A DNA stretch of 64,000 nt from positions 100,682,200-100,746,199 of the forward strand of contig CM055092.1 of assembly GCA_029204225.1 (NCBI GenBank). Direction: 5' to 3'. A program made the translations under genes and the position numbers. The notes below the pieces were generated by a model that saw only the letters and a program-made list of their open reading frames with translations, was not told where the DNA came from and ran no database searches. Below are positions 1 to 11,033 of the stretch, piece after piece (the stretch's first letter is position 1; every line of letters begins with the position of its first letter). The stretch is from Diphasiastrum complanatum (lineage: Eukaryota > Streptophyta > Lycopodiopsida > Lycopodiales > Lycopodiaceae).

Positions 1-286
1 TTTTTATATCCCTTCTATGCATTTTTTTCCTTCTTGTACATACTCATGGGTCATGAAGGTTCTAGGTCAACAAATGCTAGGCTATACCATAGGAGCTGCT
101 TCTCCCACTTTGGCCACCTCATCTCTGTGACTAACTAGTATCTCCAGCATACAAACATCCTTGGGGATACACTCTTTTCATAAAAAACTTCGACTCTGTG
201 CCTCAATCATATTTTTTCACCCTTGAAGTTCTTCACTTGCATACTACAGATCCATTCCTTCATATTGCAAATTTGATCAATCTCAA

Positions 287-545
287 CCGATGGGATCCAC
301 TTCAATCTCAACCAACGGCCTTCAGTTCAATCTCGACCAACACATTTTTATCAGAACTCAACCGATGGGATCTACTTCAATCTCAACCGACGAGATCGAC
401 TTCAATCTCAACCGACGGCCTTCAGTTCAATCTCGACTAACACGTTTTTATCAAAACTCAACCAATGGGATCCACTTCAATCTCAACCAACGACCTTCAG
501 TTCAATCTCGACCGACACATTTTTATCAGAACTCAATCGACGTGA
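287..545. repeat. Degenerate tandem repeat, unit about 80-100 bp
   Basis: Three imperfect copies of a block are visible. Each contains a GGGATCYACTTCAATCTC segment, an AACCRACGRCCTTCAG segment and a TCGACYRACAC segment followed by TTTTTATCARAACTCAA. The copies start near 291, 365 and 466. The short core ATCTCRACCGACG recurs inside each unit and again in the array at 1177-1316, so both arrays may descend from one short motif. Confidence 0.7.
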
Positions 546-1176
546 CACCCCTTAAATCTCGACCGACGCTACACATACGTCCCATCGCAACCGCGCCGAC
601 CCGACGACGTCCATAAATCCTCCCATTTCGAACACTTTTTCACCTCAGCGATGCACGACCTTGGAGCTCCTGGCAAAAGAAAACTCTGGCAATTTTATGA
701 ACACCCTCCACGATCCTGGCGCTCTTTCATCCAGTGCATCCATCACCATGTCTACACCATCCCCACCCGTTTTCAGCCAACCTCATCCGAGTTCCACAAA
801 GAGTGCCATCACAGACAATATTCGAACCTCAAATCGCTAGAGGAGCACCACATAGTTTTTCATATTTTCACGCTGAGAGGTAGTGTCACGCAAGCTCTCA
901 GAACGCTTCCATGACACTATTGAACATCACCAGTTATTCTGCATATCCCACTGTTTTACTCTATCCAAACACCCGCCTTAGTCGCCAGTCACCTTCTTTA
1001 CATTTTTTCATCTCTTCCGCTTCGTTACACCCAAATACCAAAAGTCCTCTTTTTGCCACTCCTAAAACCCATTCTGCACGCCCTACTTACCTTCCCATTG
1101 CACCTCCACTTCCCATCCATAGTTCCCCCAGTTACCTCTTTCCCACCATCTCTCCTTCTCATCAATCTGTCACACT

Positions 1177-1316
1177 CCCATCTCAGCTGACGCCATACAC
1201 TCCATCTCAGCCGACGCCATACACTCCCATCTCAGCCGACGCCATACACTCCCATCTCAGCCAACGCCATACACTCCATCTCAACCGACACCCCCCACTT
1301 CCATCTCAACTGACAG
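1177..1316. repeat. 24-25 bp tandem repeat, about six units
   Basis: Six adjacent units follow the pattern CCATCTCAGCCGACGCCATACACT. The first four are nearly identical and the last two are diverged. The array is 3' of a pyrimidine-rich stretch and about 40 bp before the decayed reading frame at 1353. The CTCARCCGACG core matches the array at 287-545. Confidence 0.8.
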
Positions 1317-1352
1317 TGTTTTTCCAGATCCTTCTTTTCCAGTTTTTTCATC

Positions 1353-3914
1353 ATGTCTACCAATCATACAACCAGCTTTGATGACAGTGAAGCTCATAAG
1401 CTCGACATCCAATTGTCCCAATTGGATCTGACAGAAATGCAACACTGGTATCAACAGGCAGCCATATTCTTACAAGCAATTGAATTCCAAACACCTGTAC
1501 TCACGGGGTATCAAAGCCCCTATCTTGTGCATATGGTCTATGCAAACTACAATGCCACAACAAGGTCCTGCAACTTAATAGTTCCCCCTATGAGGAACTA
1601 TGTGTACAACCTCTCCTTTGCACCGGCAGACCTGCAACCTTTTGGGTTTCCATGAGGACCCAATGTTGTGACGAGGACACTAAAAAAAATTGAGGAGACA
1701 ACCTACTTCAAGTTCATTGACCCATCAGTGCCCAAGTGGAAGAACAAGGATGGGTACCATGTCGAAGCCATCAATGACCCACAGCTACAAGCAGCCTATG
1801 CATATCTGACCAAGTACACGCAACAACCAAGGAAACAGCTGCAGAGGGTACCCATGTCCCTGTTTCACATGATGGCAGATTCACAACTGCATTCCCAGAA
1901 TCTCTATGACTGGGCACAGTTTGTCTCAAACTATCTTCATGAATGCATTTAGAACAAGCACCAGACAACAGTGCTCGGGTATCTCTTGACAGATATCGCC
2001 CTTCAACAGTTACATAATGGGCCAAAGCTTCAACAAAGCCTGCAGCTTGCGGACAAGGCATGAGACATCCCCATCGATCAACAAAAGTCCAAGTGTGCAC
2101 GGTCACAAGCCACCTCCCCATCGAGAACACAGCCTAAACGGGTCAACACCAGCATCCTACCACTGGTACAGAGACAAACAAGCCCACAACTGGATCCACA
2201 AGGCAACAACATCTGACCCTCAAGCGACCGACACCTCCAAGGCACAGTTGCCTGACACTCTGCAACAACGCATGCAAAAGAAGCTTCTTGTTGGCAGTAC
2301 ATCACCCGTCGGATCAGCTTTCGATGGCTCCACCTCGGATCATAGCAGTTCCTCGACGGCATCACAACAACACTCGTCACCCTCACATGTCCATGAAGGG
2401 GGGGGGGGGGGGGGTGATGGAGCAACCACATCAGCAGCAACCCAACCCATCATCACATCACACTCTGCTACTCAACCACCAGATGCAGCCAATACCACCC
2501 ATATCCCTTACGACGCCAATGCCACCAACATCACTATCAGCACAATTATTTGGGGGGGGGGTGTGTGGAAATATCCAGTCCTTAAGACATGGGAGCAACC
2601 CAACAGTCACAAGATCAACAATCATAGGCCCAACAAGTCCACGTATTGGACACATCTCAATATTTTGATATTGCGGACCTGATGGAGATAAGCGACGACG
2701 AGCCAACAAAGGGGACGCAACCAGGAAGAAGTCAGACACCTCCACTAATCACCCCTCCACCACCTCCACCTCCACCTCCATCTTCAGTTCTAACACCACG
2801 CCTATTTTTTGCTTTAGACTCACCATCTCACACCCCAGATCAGTATCCAACCCTCTCTAACCCTAAAAGGCTCACTGAAGCAGCCAAATGCTCAATGATT
2901 GGCCTATCCGAAATGAGCTACCACATGCATTGGTTGGTGAGCCAGCATCAAGTTCTATAGAGCAAGGTCCAACATCAAGACCAAGAGATTGCGTGATATC
3001 AAAGGCTAGCCAACGAAAAGGAAAAAGAGACAGTAGAAACCAGATCCGCAATGGCTGGGCAAAAATCCACTCTGAAAGAGGTCCAGCAACAACTGAAGCA
3101 CCAGATGGTACAAATCGACCAAGTACGAGACGGATCATCGGGTGCAATGACAGTCGATGCTCCTCCCATCAAACCCGAGGACATTCAAATCCAGGCCCCA
3201 CAGGTCTTAGCCATCCGGATGGAGAAATACATAAGCCTGATCCAAGAGCGAGAGGCCGATAAGAAGAATTTTGAAAACATTGTGACGAAACAAGAGAAGA
3301 TCATCCTGGAGTCCTAGAAGCAGCTGGAAGAAACAACGAAGGCCCTGCAGCAAGTCTTGGACAAGGTGAACCAATTATGGGACACGACATGCAAGGCCCA
3401 AGCAGGTGCTCACATAACGAAGCCACAAGATGATGATGAGAATGATAGAGCAGGAAATCAAGAGGGGCAAACCCACCCTTCAGCCGGTAGTTTGGGATCG
3501 GGTGGCTAGAGAGCCGACGCTACTTCTAGAACTTTTCCCCGACCCCCTCTCACCTTTAACCCTTCTTCCTACTCTGCGTTTAATTTTTCTGAAACATTCA
3601 TTCCAACTTACCCAATTCTTCCATCTCCCCTCTCTTCATTACCTCCTAGCCAAATAAAGGGCCCATCAAAAGGTCCAGCTGACATTTACAAAGCCCAACG
3701 AGACAAGTTCTTCCAACCACTCCACTCCTCCGGTGCTGTGTATAACTTATTGTTTCCACCTCCTCCTAAACCGTTCACCTTGGAACCCCTCTCCCCAGAT
3801 CATTCCATCCCCGACCTTCCAGAAACTAACACAGACATTGGAGCTTATGATGACTTCCTGGCTGACCAACCGGAGACAAGAAGATTCTTGCCTAGGCCAG
3901 ACACGGGTGCAGAT
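1353..3914 (+). pseudogene. Long decayed reading frame, first part, family not recognised
   Basis: One plus-strand frame runs from about 1353 to 3914 (roughly 850 codons). It is broken by scattered stops (for example TGA at 1653 and TAG at 1950) but keeps protein-like composition. Order: a globular N-terminal part rich in Tyr and Gln, a Gln/Ser/Thr/Pro-rich linker containing a run of 17 G at 2398-2414, a poly-Pro stretch near 2755-2780, a Lys/Glu/Gln-rich likely coiled coil at 3000-3400, and a Pro-rich tail. At 3915 an LTR element interrupts it exactly between codons, and coding resumes at 9092. It could be a Gag-like protein of an old retroelement; no zinc knuckle, protease or RT is visible, so no function is assigned. 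Its GC content is clearly higher than that of the flanks. Confidence 0.5.
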
Positions 3915-4763
3915 TGTCAAAGTACAGCAAAAAGGACCAAGAATGGATCCAAATCAGATCCACAAGTGTGATTGGGTGTTAGATTAGATTGATCTACCAA
4001 TCTACACAAGATTAGATAGCACTAGATCAAATCTACATCAACAAATCTAACAAGAACAATCAAATATGATCAAAACTTGTACTTGTTGGTTTCACATGTG
4101 TGAAGACCTGTCAGAGTACGGACTACCAGCAAACAATGAAGTACACTAAGCTTAGAAACCATTAGAAGCCTAAAATCACAAGACAAATGGAGAGATTACT
4201 CAAGAAATGCACCAAAACCAAAATTTAGCTTTCTTGTCAATTATGGCCAAATGAGCCACCATATATACACAAGAGCTGATGCTTACTCAGCTGATTTGTC
4301 ACGTGTGAGAGTGCCTACTCATTAAAGGATCCACCAATAATCATCAATATGGCACATGGACCAAGTTTCCTAGCTTATAGTCACCTCCCTTGATTTTAGG
4401 CAATTTTTCTAATTTATAGGGACTTGCACAGATATCTACTAGAAGTTGAGTCTCACCTACTACTGATGTTTTCACACATGTGAGCAGTCCTTGGCATGTG
4501 TGAGATCACTCCTATCCATGTGAAATAGCTTTTCCTACCAATAAAATGATGCCAAGTGGCATATAGCTAGAAAACTAGATTTTGGCCATTTTAGCCACTA
4601 GATCTCAAATGAAATGGTAGGTACAACCTATATGACTCATCTAAATGATAAATGCATTTATTTCATGCGTAGAAATAGGCTCCACACATATCTAATGATG
4701 ATATGCACTACTCATAATGGTCTTTACAAGATTTGATCAAGTTAGCTTTTGCCAATTTTAACA
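3915..4763 (-). repeat. LTR (3' LTR of the minus-strand non-autonomous element)
   Basis: It starts TGTCAAAG and ends TTTTAACA on the plus strand, giving the usual TG...CA ends. It aligns along its full length with 8245-9092. It carries several CACATGTG or CACGTG-like palindromes (for example near 4090, 4302 and 4474), which resemble G-box/E-box sites. Confidence 0.9.
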
Positions 4764-4899
4764 CTCCTCCTCAAAACTAACTTGATAAAAATATGATGAT
4801 ATTGAGATTGACTCCATGGGCTGAATTGGTCTTCAAATATGGATCCTTGCTGGTTCAAAGGTGTGAAGATCAGCCAATGAGCTTGATGTCGATCCGAAA

Positions 4900-6414
4900 T
4901 CACCGTATCCATGATAATGCCTCTTTGATGTTGACTTTTTTGATGAACTTGAGAGCTTTGCACCATCCTAGCACCTCTTTCATTGATTTGTTCCATCCTT
5001 GAAGCATATGGTTGATCCAAAAGCTCCTCCTCCTTGAAAATAGTTGCAACTCCATGAGAAAATAAAGAGTCCTTCTTGACTCGTGAGGATCACAAAGATC
5101 CAACATCATGTTACCAAGATCTCGAGGATTAGGCTCATCAACATTGGCAAGACTATGCATGCTATAATAACAAAGAGTTTGTATCATATCTTCATGCTTG
5201 GTTTCCATGATAATCTCAGATCTAATTAGGCTAGATACTTTATTATGGAGATAAGTTTCCTTAGAGGATGATTCACTTTCTCTCATAAAGAGTTTACAAT
5301 TTGCCTCAATACATGAAAAAAGACAATTTTTCACACTATGAGTGGACAAATCACTCTTGCTCTTGCAATACTCAAGAGCATACATTTGAAGAAATAATCA
5401 TTTGCTTTCTAATTGATCTAAAATCAATTTCAAATCATTAAGAACATCAACTATGTCCTCAATAGAGACATCATACTCAACTAGTATGGCTTTACTCCAA
5501 CTTTGAGATGCAAAAGTCTCACTAAAGCAAATTGATTCACCAAATGACATAAGAGAAACAAGCTTGAGATGTATACTACTTGAAATGTGCTCCTCTTTCC
5601 CTTGAAATGTGAGCCATATGAGCTCAACCATGTCTCTTGATATTCTTCTTGGAATCATAACTTGAGAAGGACTCTCCTCCTCAATCCTTGGCACACTTGA
5701 ACCTTGAGATGACTCCTCAAGATCAACTTCTTGGTGCTCCTCCTCGATGGAAATCCAAGACCTCTATGTCTCAAAATGATCACAACAAACATGATCATAT
5801 AATGTGCACTTCATATGATCATGAACAATACTTATGCTAGAAACATAAGTCCAAAAATCACCACCACTTGGCTTGATTTTTCTAATATTGAAATCAAGAA
5901 GTATTTCCATCTCAATAAGGCTAACTACTTGCTTATAAATATAAGTGTCCACTTTGGATGCTTCACTTATTCTCATAAGAAGTTTACAACTTGTGTTTAA
6001 AATTGAAAATTTACAATCTTCAACCCAAGGACATGAAATAATTCCAAGTGACATTAATGAAAGTGACATTTATCTTTGCATCTTGAACCAAACAATGCAC
6101 TTCCAAATGAAAAACTTCTAAAGGTTTGAAATGTGTGATGATGGACTTTTGAAGACAAATCTTGTAAGTCCTTGTGATACTCCAAGCCTCATGCATCTTT
6201 CCACAAAGGAAACACCTTTCCTTGGATTTGTCCTTCTTTCCTTTGCACTTTGAAATTGAAGCTCCATCCTTCACCTCGGCCCCCTTGATTTGGTTCTCTT
6301 TGGATGGGTTGGTCTTCATTTCGTAGCATCTTGAGACAAAATGATCTCTCTTGCCACAAAGGTTGCATTTAGGTTCCTTACTTGCCTCCAATAGGTTGCC
6401 ACCTATTGATGCCA
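4900..6414 (-). pseudogene. Zinc-knuckle protein with internally repeated domain, decayed
   Basis: This is the only protein-like region of the element. The likely start is the ATG at 6414. About 15 residues in comes a CCHC zinc knuckle (C-X2-C-X4-H-X4-C, reading CNLCGKRDHFVSRC), then a Lys-rich stretch and a second partial knuckle CFLCGKMH. A frameshift near 6040 moves the reading to another frame, which continues to 4900 with stops near 5760 and 5396. Two segments resemble each other: one near 5900-6010 with CKLLMRISEAS, TYIY and VVSLIEMEI, and one near 5200-5320 with CKLFMRESESS, TYLH and VSSLIRSEI. This suggests a duplicated domain. A nucleic-acid-binding Gag-like role is inferred from the knuckle; the repeated domain is not one I recognise. 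Confidence 0.6.
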
Positions 6415-6629
6415 TGATGAGGAAGTAAAACCTAGTGATATGACTTTTCAAAATGTAATTTGTGACTCTCAAGAAACTAGATTTGAACACATTCAACAAT
6501 CTAGAAGGATCTACACAAGATCTAGACCACAAATTTTGAATCATACCTCTTTCAACCTAGTCAATTGGAAACTAATCTTTGTTTTGATCACTAAGACAAA
6601 AGCACTCTATCAAATCACAAAAATCAGAT

Positions 6630-7330
6630 ACAAACACCCCTATTGGACGCAACAAATACCAATGAATCTTCCTCTTGAGAGTTGGAATGGATTTGAAAAG
6701 ATTTGACACCTAGATTTTCCTTTTCTCTTGACTAGTTCTCTCAACTTTTGAGATTCTTGAACAAAGTATGGGTTTTGTTTCAAATACTTGAAAATCAAAC
6801 TTAGTCACTCCTTTTGGATTCACTCTTGACCCAAATAATCTCACTCTTGAGATTTGGATTGAATTTGATTTGATTTAACAACAAATTAAACCACTAATTT
6901 TCACAAAAAATGATCTACACTAGATCACAAAAACTTGACATGTATACTTGATTCAAACACACAAAGATCAGATCCAATCACCCCTTTTGGAATCCCTCTT
7001 GGCCCAAAGAATCTCACTCTTGAGATTTGGAATGGACATGAAATGGTTTGATAACAATCTATGTCAATAATTTTTCACCAAGCTTAAAATTTAGACATCT
7101 AGAGATTCACAAAGATCCCAACCATGCATGAACACTCAAATATGGACTCCTCCATGTTCTAGACTCCCAATGGGATCACAAATTGAACCTCACACTCTCA
7201 CAAAGAAAGTTGAATAGAAACATATAATGTCAAAATTTTGCTCCAAAAATTGAATTCATTCACCCCTATTGGACTCCACCAAGTACCAATGACTCTACCT
7301 CTTTAGAGTTGGAATGAAATTCAAATTTTC
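6630..7330. repeat. Imperfect tandem repeats in the element leader
   Basis: Four related blocks near 6636, 6806, 6977 and 7259 each read CACYCCTWTTGGA, then 15-25 variable bases, then CTCTTGAGAKTTGGAATGGA or a close variant. The first spacings are about 170 bp. They lie between the primer-binding site and the zinc-knuckle ORF, where LTR elements carry packaging and leader functions; that role is inference. Confidence 0.6.
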
Positions 7331-8231
7331 AGAAATGTGATACTTCTCTCTCACTAAGATATGTGCTTACAAAGAGCTAATGCCACTTAGCAAGATTTGA
7401 TCACAATGAAGAAGACAAATTTTCCACCAAAGTCAAGAATTGAGTTACCAGTTCTTGCCCTCTACAAAGGAAGGATCTCTTGGAAATTTTGGATCAACCA
7501 CAACACATATTCCTCACTCACCTTTATGACTTTAATTCAAGCCAAAAAACACACTCACACACTTGAGTAGGGGTGAACAATGTGATTTGGATCTCAAATT
7601 TTTCTCCTAGTACTTGCCAACAATTCTTATCACATAGGTAGATTTTGCCTTTATGAGTGTTTGTGCTTTAGAAATTCACTAAGATTTCACTTGGAGGACT
7701 GATCCAAGAGTGTCTTCTAGCATTTAGATTCTTCTAGACTCGGCCCTTTCACTCTTGAACAAATCTAGAATGAAGGTATAATGGATTTCAATCACTCCCC
7801 TTGCAAATCACTCCTTAATCTTTGGTTTATAGCACTCTTTCTCTCTCAACTTCAATGTACACTCAAAAAATCAGAGAATCAACTTCAATGTACTGTAAAC
7901 AAGCTTTAATCCATCTATATGATTGATCTAAACCAATAACAAATCAATGGAATAGAAACAATCAAGTGAAAGCTTGAAAAATGCACTAAATTGACTCAAA
8001 ATTGGGTGTATGAAGCTCAAAATACACCAAACTGAATTTTATTGTCAAAAACAGGTCCTGTACGGCCCCACACGTGTGGAAAGTACACCTGCAGACCATA
8101 GCAAGATTTGGTACAAATATGATGGTTCTAGCTATGCATTCACCTCACTCACTATCTCAATATTAGCTTGTTTCCAAAAACCTGCCAATTTGGGTATAGT
8201 TTAGATCAATGCCTTAAATGCACTTGTACTT

Positions 8232-8244
8232 GGCTCTGATACCA
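8232..8244 (-). other. Primer-binding site, initiator Met-tRNA
   Basis: On the minus strand the sequence is TGGTATCAGAGCC, directly after the CA end of the LTR at 8245. This is the standard primer site of plant LTR elements primed by initiator Met-tRNA, and it fixes the element's orientation as minus. Confidence 0.9.
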
Positions 8245-9092
8245 TGTCAAAGTACAGCAAAAAGGACCAAGAATGGATCCAAATTAGATCCACAAGTGTG
8301 ATTGGGTGTTAGATTAGATTGATCTACCAATCTACACAAGATTAGATAGCACTAGATCAAATCTACATCAACAAATCTAACAAGAACAATCAAATATGAT
8401 CAAAACTTGTACTTGCTGGTTTTGCACGTGTAAAGACCTATCAGAGTACGGACTACCGCAAATAATGAAGTACACTGAGCTTAGAAACCATTAGAAGCAT
8501 AAAATCACAAGACAAATGGAGAGATTACTCAAGAAATGCACCAAAACCAAGATTTAGCTTTCTTGTCAATTATGGCCAAATGAGCCACCATATATACACA
8601 AGAGCTGATGCTTACTCAGCTGATTTGGCATGTGTGAGAGTGCCTAATCATCAAAGGATCCACCAATAATCATCAATATGGCACATGGACCAAGTTTCCT
8701 AACTTATAGTCACCTCCCTTGATTTTAGGCAATTTTCCTAATTTATAGGGACTTGCACAAATATCTACTACAAGTTGAATCTCACCTACTACTGATGTTT
8801 TCACACATGTGAGCAGTCTTTGGCACGTGTGAGATCACTCCTATCCATGTGAAATAGCTTTTCCTACCAATAAAATGATGCCAAGTGGCATATAGCTAGA
8901 AAACTAGATTTTGGCCATTTTAGCCACTAGATCTCAAATGAAATGGTAGGTACAATCTATATGACTCATCTAAATGATAAATGCATTTATTTCACACGTG
9001 GGAACAGGCCCCACACATGTCTAATGATGATATGTACTACTCATAATGGTATTTACAAGATTTGATCAAGTTAGCTTTTGCCAATTTTAACG
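8245..9092 (-). repeat. LTR (5' LTR of the minus-strand non-autonomous element)
   Basis: It is a full-length partner of 3915-4763. It begins TGTCAAAG, and its far end reads TTTTAACG instead of TTTTAACA, so the terminal base is mutated or the boundary is one base earlier. The leader just inside it carries the palindrome CCACACGTGTGG near 8069. Confidence 0.9.
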
Positions 9093-9887
9093 AGCTGTCG
9101 ACAAGCGAGCGAGCAAAAGAGAAAGACATAATCACCAAGGCCCTTGATGATTATCTGGCAAGGCCGTCCCAGCCGTGTAGGACAACTTCCCCTACTCGGC
9201 TTAGAAGTAAACTGGCTGATACAAGGGAATCAGAGGGATTTGAAAGAAAGTACCCTCCCAACATGAGGGGAGGCAAAGAACACATCGATCAAAGCCAATA
9301 CTCCACCAGGATCGAGATCATTGTCACACTACAACCGCAACCAGATTGGTGGAACAAGACCCTGAAAGAGAGCAGGCATCTTCAAGATTATTTGAAGGCC
9401 CCAACATGGAAGCGAGTGGATCCCTACTACATGCCACTCAAATGCAGAAACCCATGGCCGGTGGAGAAGCCAGGAGTAGAGTTGGTAAACTAGCCTATCA
9501 TCCCGGGAATTTCAGAGGGAACCAACCCTGGATGATCTGAGGTTGCAGCTATTCGACTTCGGGCACAAATACAAGACAAGTGCCGATATTTGCATGCAGG
9601 AAAGTGTTGAATATTGCAAATCCATGGCCTTTCTGATGCAGCATGAGTGTTTTTGGGATCGAGGCTTGGATCCCATTAGGATCAACCCAAATACGGCCCT
9701 CCAGTCAAAAGAAGACCATAAAATGATGGCCAGGCTATACTACAGAGCAACTTTCATGTCGTCACGCTATGTGACCATGGTGGAAGATTGGCAGGAGATG
9801 GGCTTTGTAGAGAAGATAAGGGAATATCTGGAGCCCCTCAGTTTTGGAAGTAAGCTCCGCTTCCAGGTTTTTGAAGCCCTAGGATGA
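9092..9887 (+). pseudogene. Decayed unrecognised reading frame, second part
   Basis: Coding resumes directly after the LTR, beginning Glu-Leu-Ser-Thr-Ser-Glu, and stays open to 9492. A shift of frame between about 9490 and 9530 leads into a second open stretch from about 9513 to 9887. The second stretch is rich in Asp, Phe, Met and Tyr and looks like a folded alpha-helical domain. With 1353-3914 it would have encoded about 1,100 residues. I recognise no catalytic motif. A retroelement Gag-like polyprotein is the most likely class from context, but this is inference. Confidence 0.5.
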
Positions 9888-10269
9888 AAAATGAGCGAGC
9901 GGAAGCAGACGGCATGACGACGAGGCAAGCAGAACTCGCAGGAAGTTCTCAAGCGGGCTGGTATGTAGTGGCTAGTTGAGAGACTTTCAATTTTGGCGAA
10001 TAAATTTTGCAGATAATAAGCACCTGGCTTTACGAAAGCAAACAAAGATCCACGCTTTTCCAAGTGCCAAGTAGAAGACATCACCGGTGTTGCAGTGGGT
10101 CCTGCAACAGATTAGGGGTGGATAATGTTAGCAGATTCCAGAGAATCCTCAGATGTCGAGCCAAGCTGAAGACACAAGTTATCTCTCACCCATGACCGAG
10201 GAGGTCTCAGAAGGAAGAGAGCAGAAGAAGCTGAGAGCCGAGCATGAGAGCCGAGGAAATACTAGCTAG

Positions 10270-10620
10270 GAAGATAGTGATTAACTATGTGAGCCTACAT
10301 GGTGTATTCCAAAGAAGGAATGACCATGTAGGAGCTAGTAACATTTCCTTGAATAATTGTAATAAATGTAGACCCCCCTTAAAATAGTAAGACTGAGCCA
10401 CCTTTTAATGGTGACCTCTAGTGGAAGGGCAAATTCCACATGTAATTTCTAGTTTGGTGGAATTGCCACTTGGGCTCCACATGGGCAGCCTTCTTGCTTA
10501 TTTAAGGGCCCCCCTCTCTTGTGAGGGAACTTTTTGATTGTATTTCAAGTTCTCTTGAGCTAATAAAGAGGATCTTCCACGAGTTCTTGAAGAACACTAA
10601 GCTCCTTGTTCATGACAATG
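10270..10620 (+). repeat. LTR-like segment (U3/R) of an old element
   Basis: The segment has a TATA-like TATTTAAGG at about 10499 followed about 60 bp on by TAATAAAGAG (10561), the order seen in a U3-R junction and poly(A) signal. It lies 3' of the decayed reading frame ending at 9887 and could be its 3' LTR. No partner LTR is recognisable at the left of the window, and the exact ends are unclear. Confidence 0.35.
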
Positions 10621-11033
10621 CTCTTGAGTGAGGTTTCTATGAGCATGCTTGATTCCCTTACATTGTGGATTAACTAGGATCTTGTTTCTTTGTTTCTTGC
10701 TTAGTTGTGGATTAGGATTCAGTTCTTGTTGTGGATTAAAGTAGGATTCAGCATTCAAGTAAACTAGATAGGCTGGTTTGTGGCATAGATCTTGCACATT
10801 TCCTTACAATCCAGTTCTTGATTGTTCTTGAGTAATCTAAGCATCAAGTGATGAGTGTTTCTTGATTCTTAGATTGTTAAAATGCTGCTATGAATCTTGT
10901 TTCTTGTTCTTGTTTCTTGTTTCTTGAATCTTGTTTTCAGTAGCTAATCTAGTTCTTGATTGTTCTTTGATTCAATAATTAGTGTAGGTTTGCTTCCTGC
11001 TCTGAAACGCTGATCTTCTTGAGCTGTAGATGG
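10621..11033. other. TTCTTG-rich low-complexity DNA
   Basis: There are repeated TTCTTGTTTCTTG, TTCTTGATTG and GTGGATTA words without a clean period. No gene is visible. It may be the R/U5 and leader of the LTR-like segment just before it. Confidence 0.4.

Larger units (their letters stand above)
1..1352. other. Repeat-bearing region with no recognisable gene
   Basis: I see no gene here. The reading frames present are short, low in complexity and unlike any family I know. The two degenerate repeat arrays at 287-545 and 1177-1316 are listed separately. The segment lies directly 5' of a long decayed reading frame starting near 1353 and may be its leader, but no LTR end, primer-binding site or promoter could be identified. 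Confidence 0.5.
3915..9092 (-). mobile_element. Non-autonomous LTR retrotransposon with zinc-knuckle ORF, no pol
   Basis: A 5.2-kb element is bounded by two LTRs of about 849 bp that differ at scattered positions, by eye roughly 95% alike. Read on the minus strand it is 5' LTR (8245-9092), primer-binding site TGGTATCAGAGCC directly inside it (8232-8244, complement to initiator Met-tRNA), a 1.8-kb leader, a decayed zinc-knuckle ORF, a polypurine tract GAGGAGGAG (complement of 4764-4772) and the 3' LTR (3915-4763). No protease, RT, RNase H or integrase is visible, so it would need another element's enzymes, as TR-GAG or LARD-type elements do. A clear 5-bp target duplication was not found (CAGAT on the left, GAGCT or AGCTG on the right). 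Confidence 0.85.

Noticed and set aside
287-1316. CRISPR-like array
   Set aside because: Units are degenerate and contiguous, without unique spacers, in a plant genome.
651-1381. Open frames at 651-914 and 911-1381 as genes
   Set aside because: Low-complexity His/Pro/Ser/Thr composition follows from the repeats, and there is no domain.
3900-3914. DTGA motif before the LTR as a retroelement protease
   Set aside because: It lies in a Pro/Arg context without the hydrophobic strand that precedes the catalytic Asp, and no protease fold follows.
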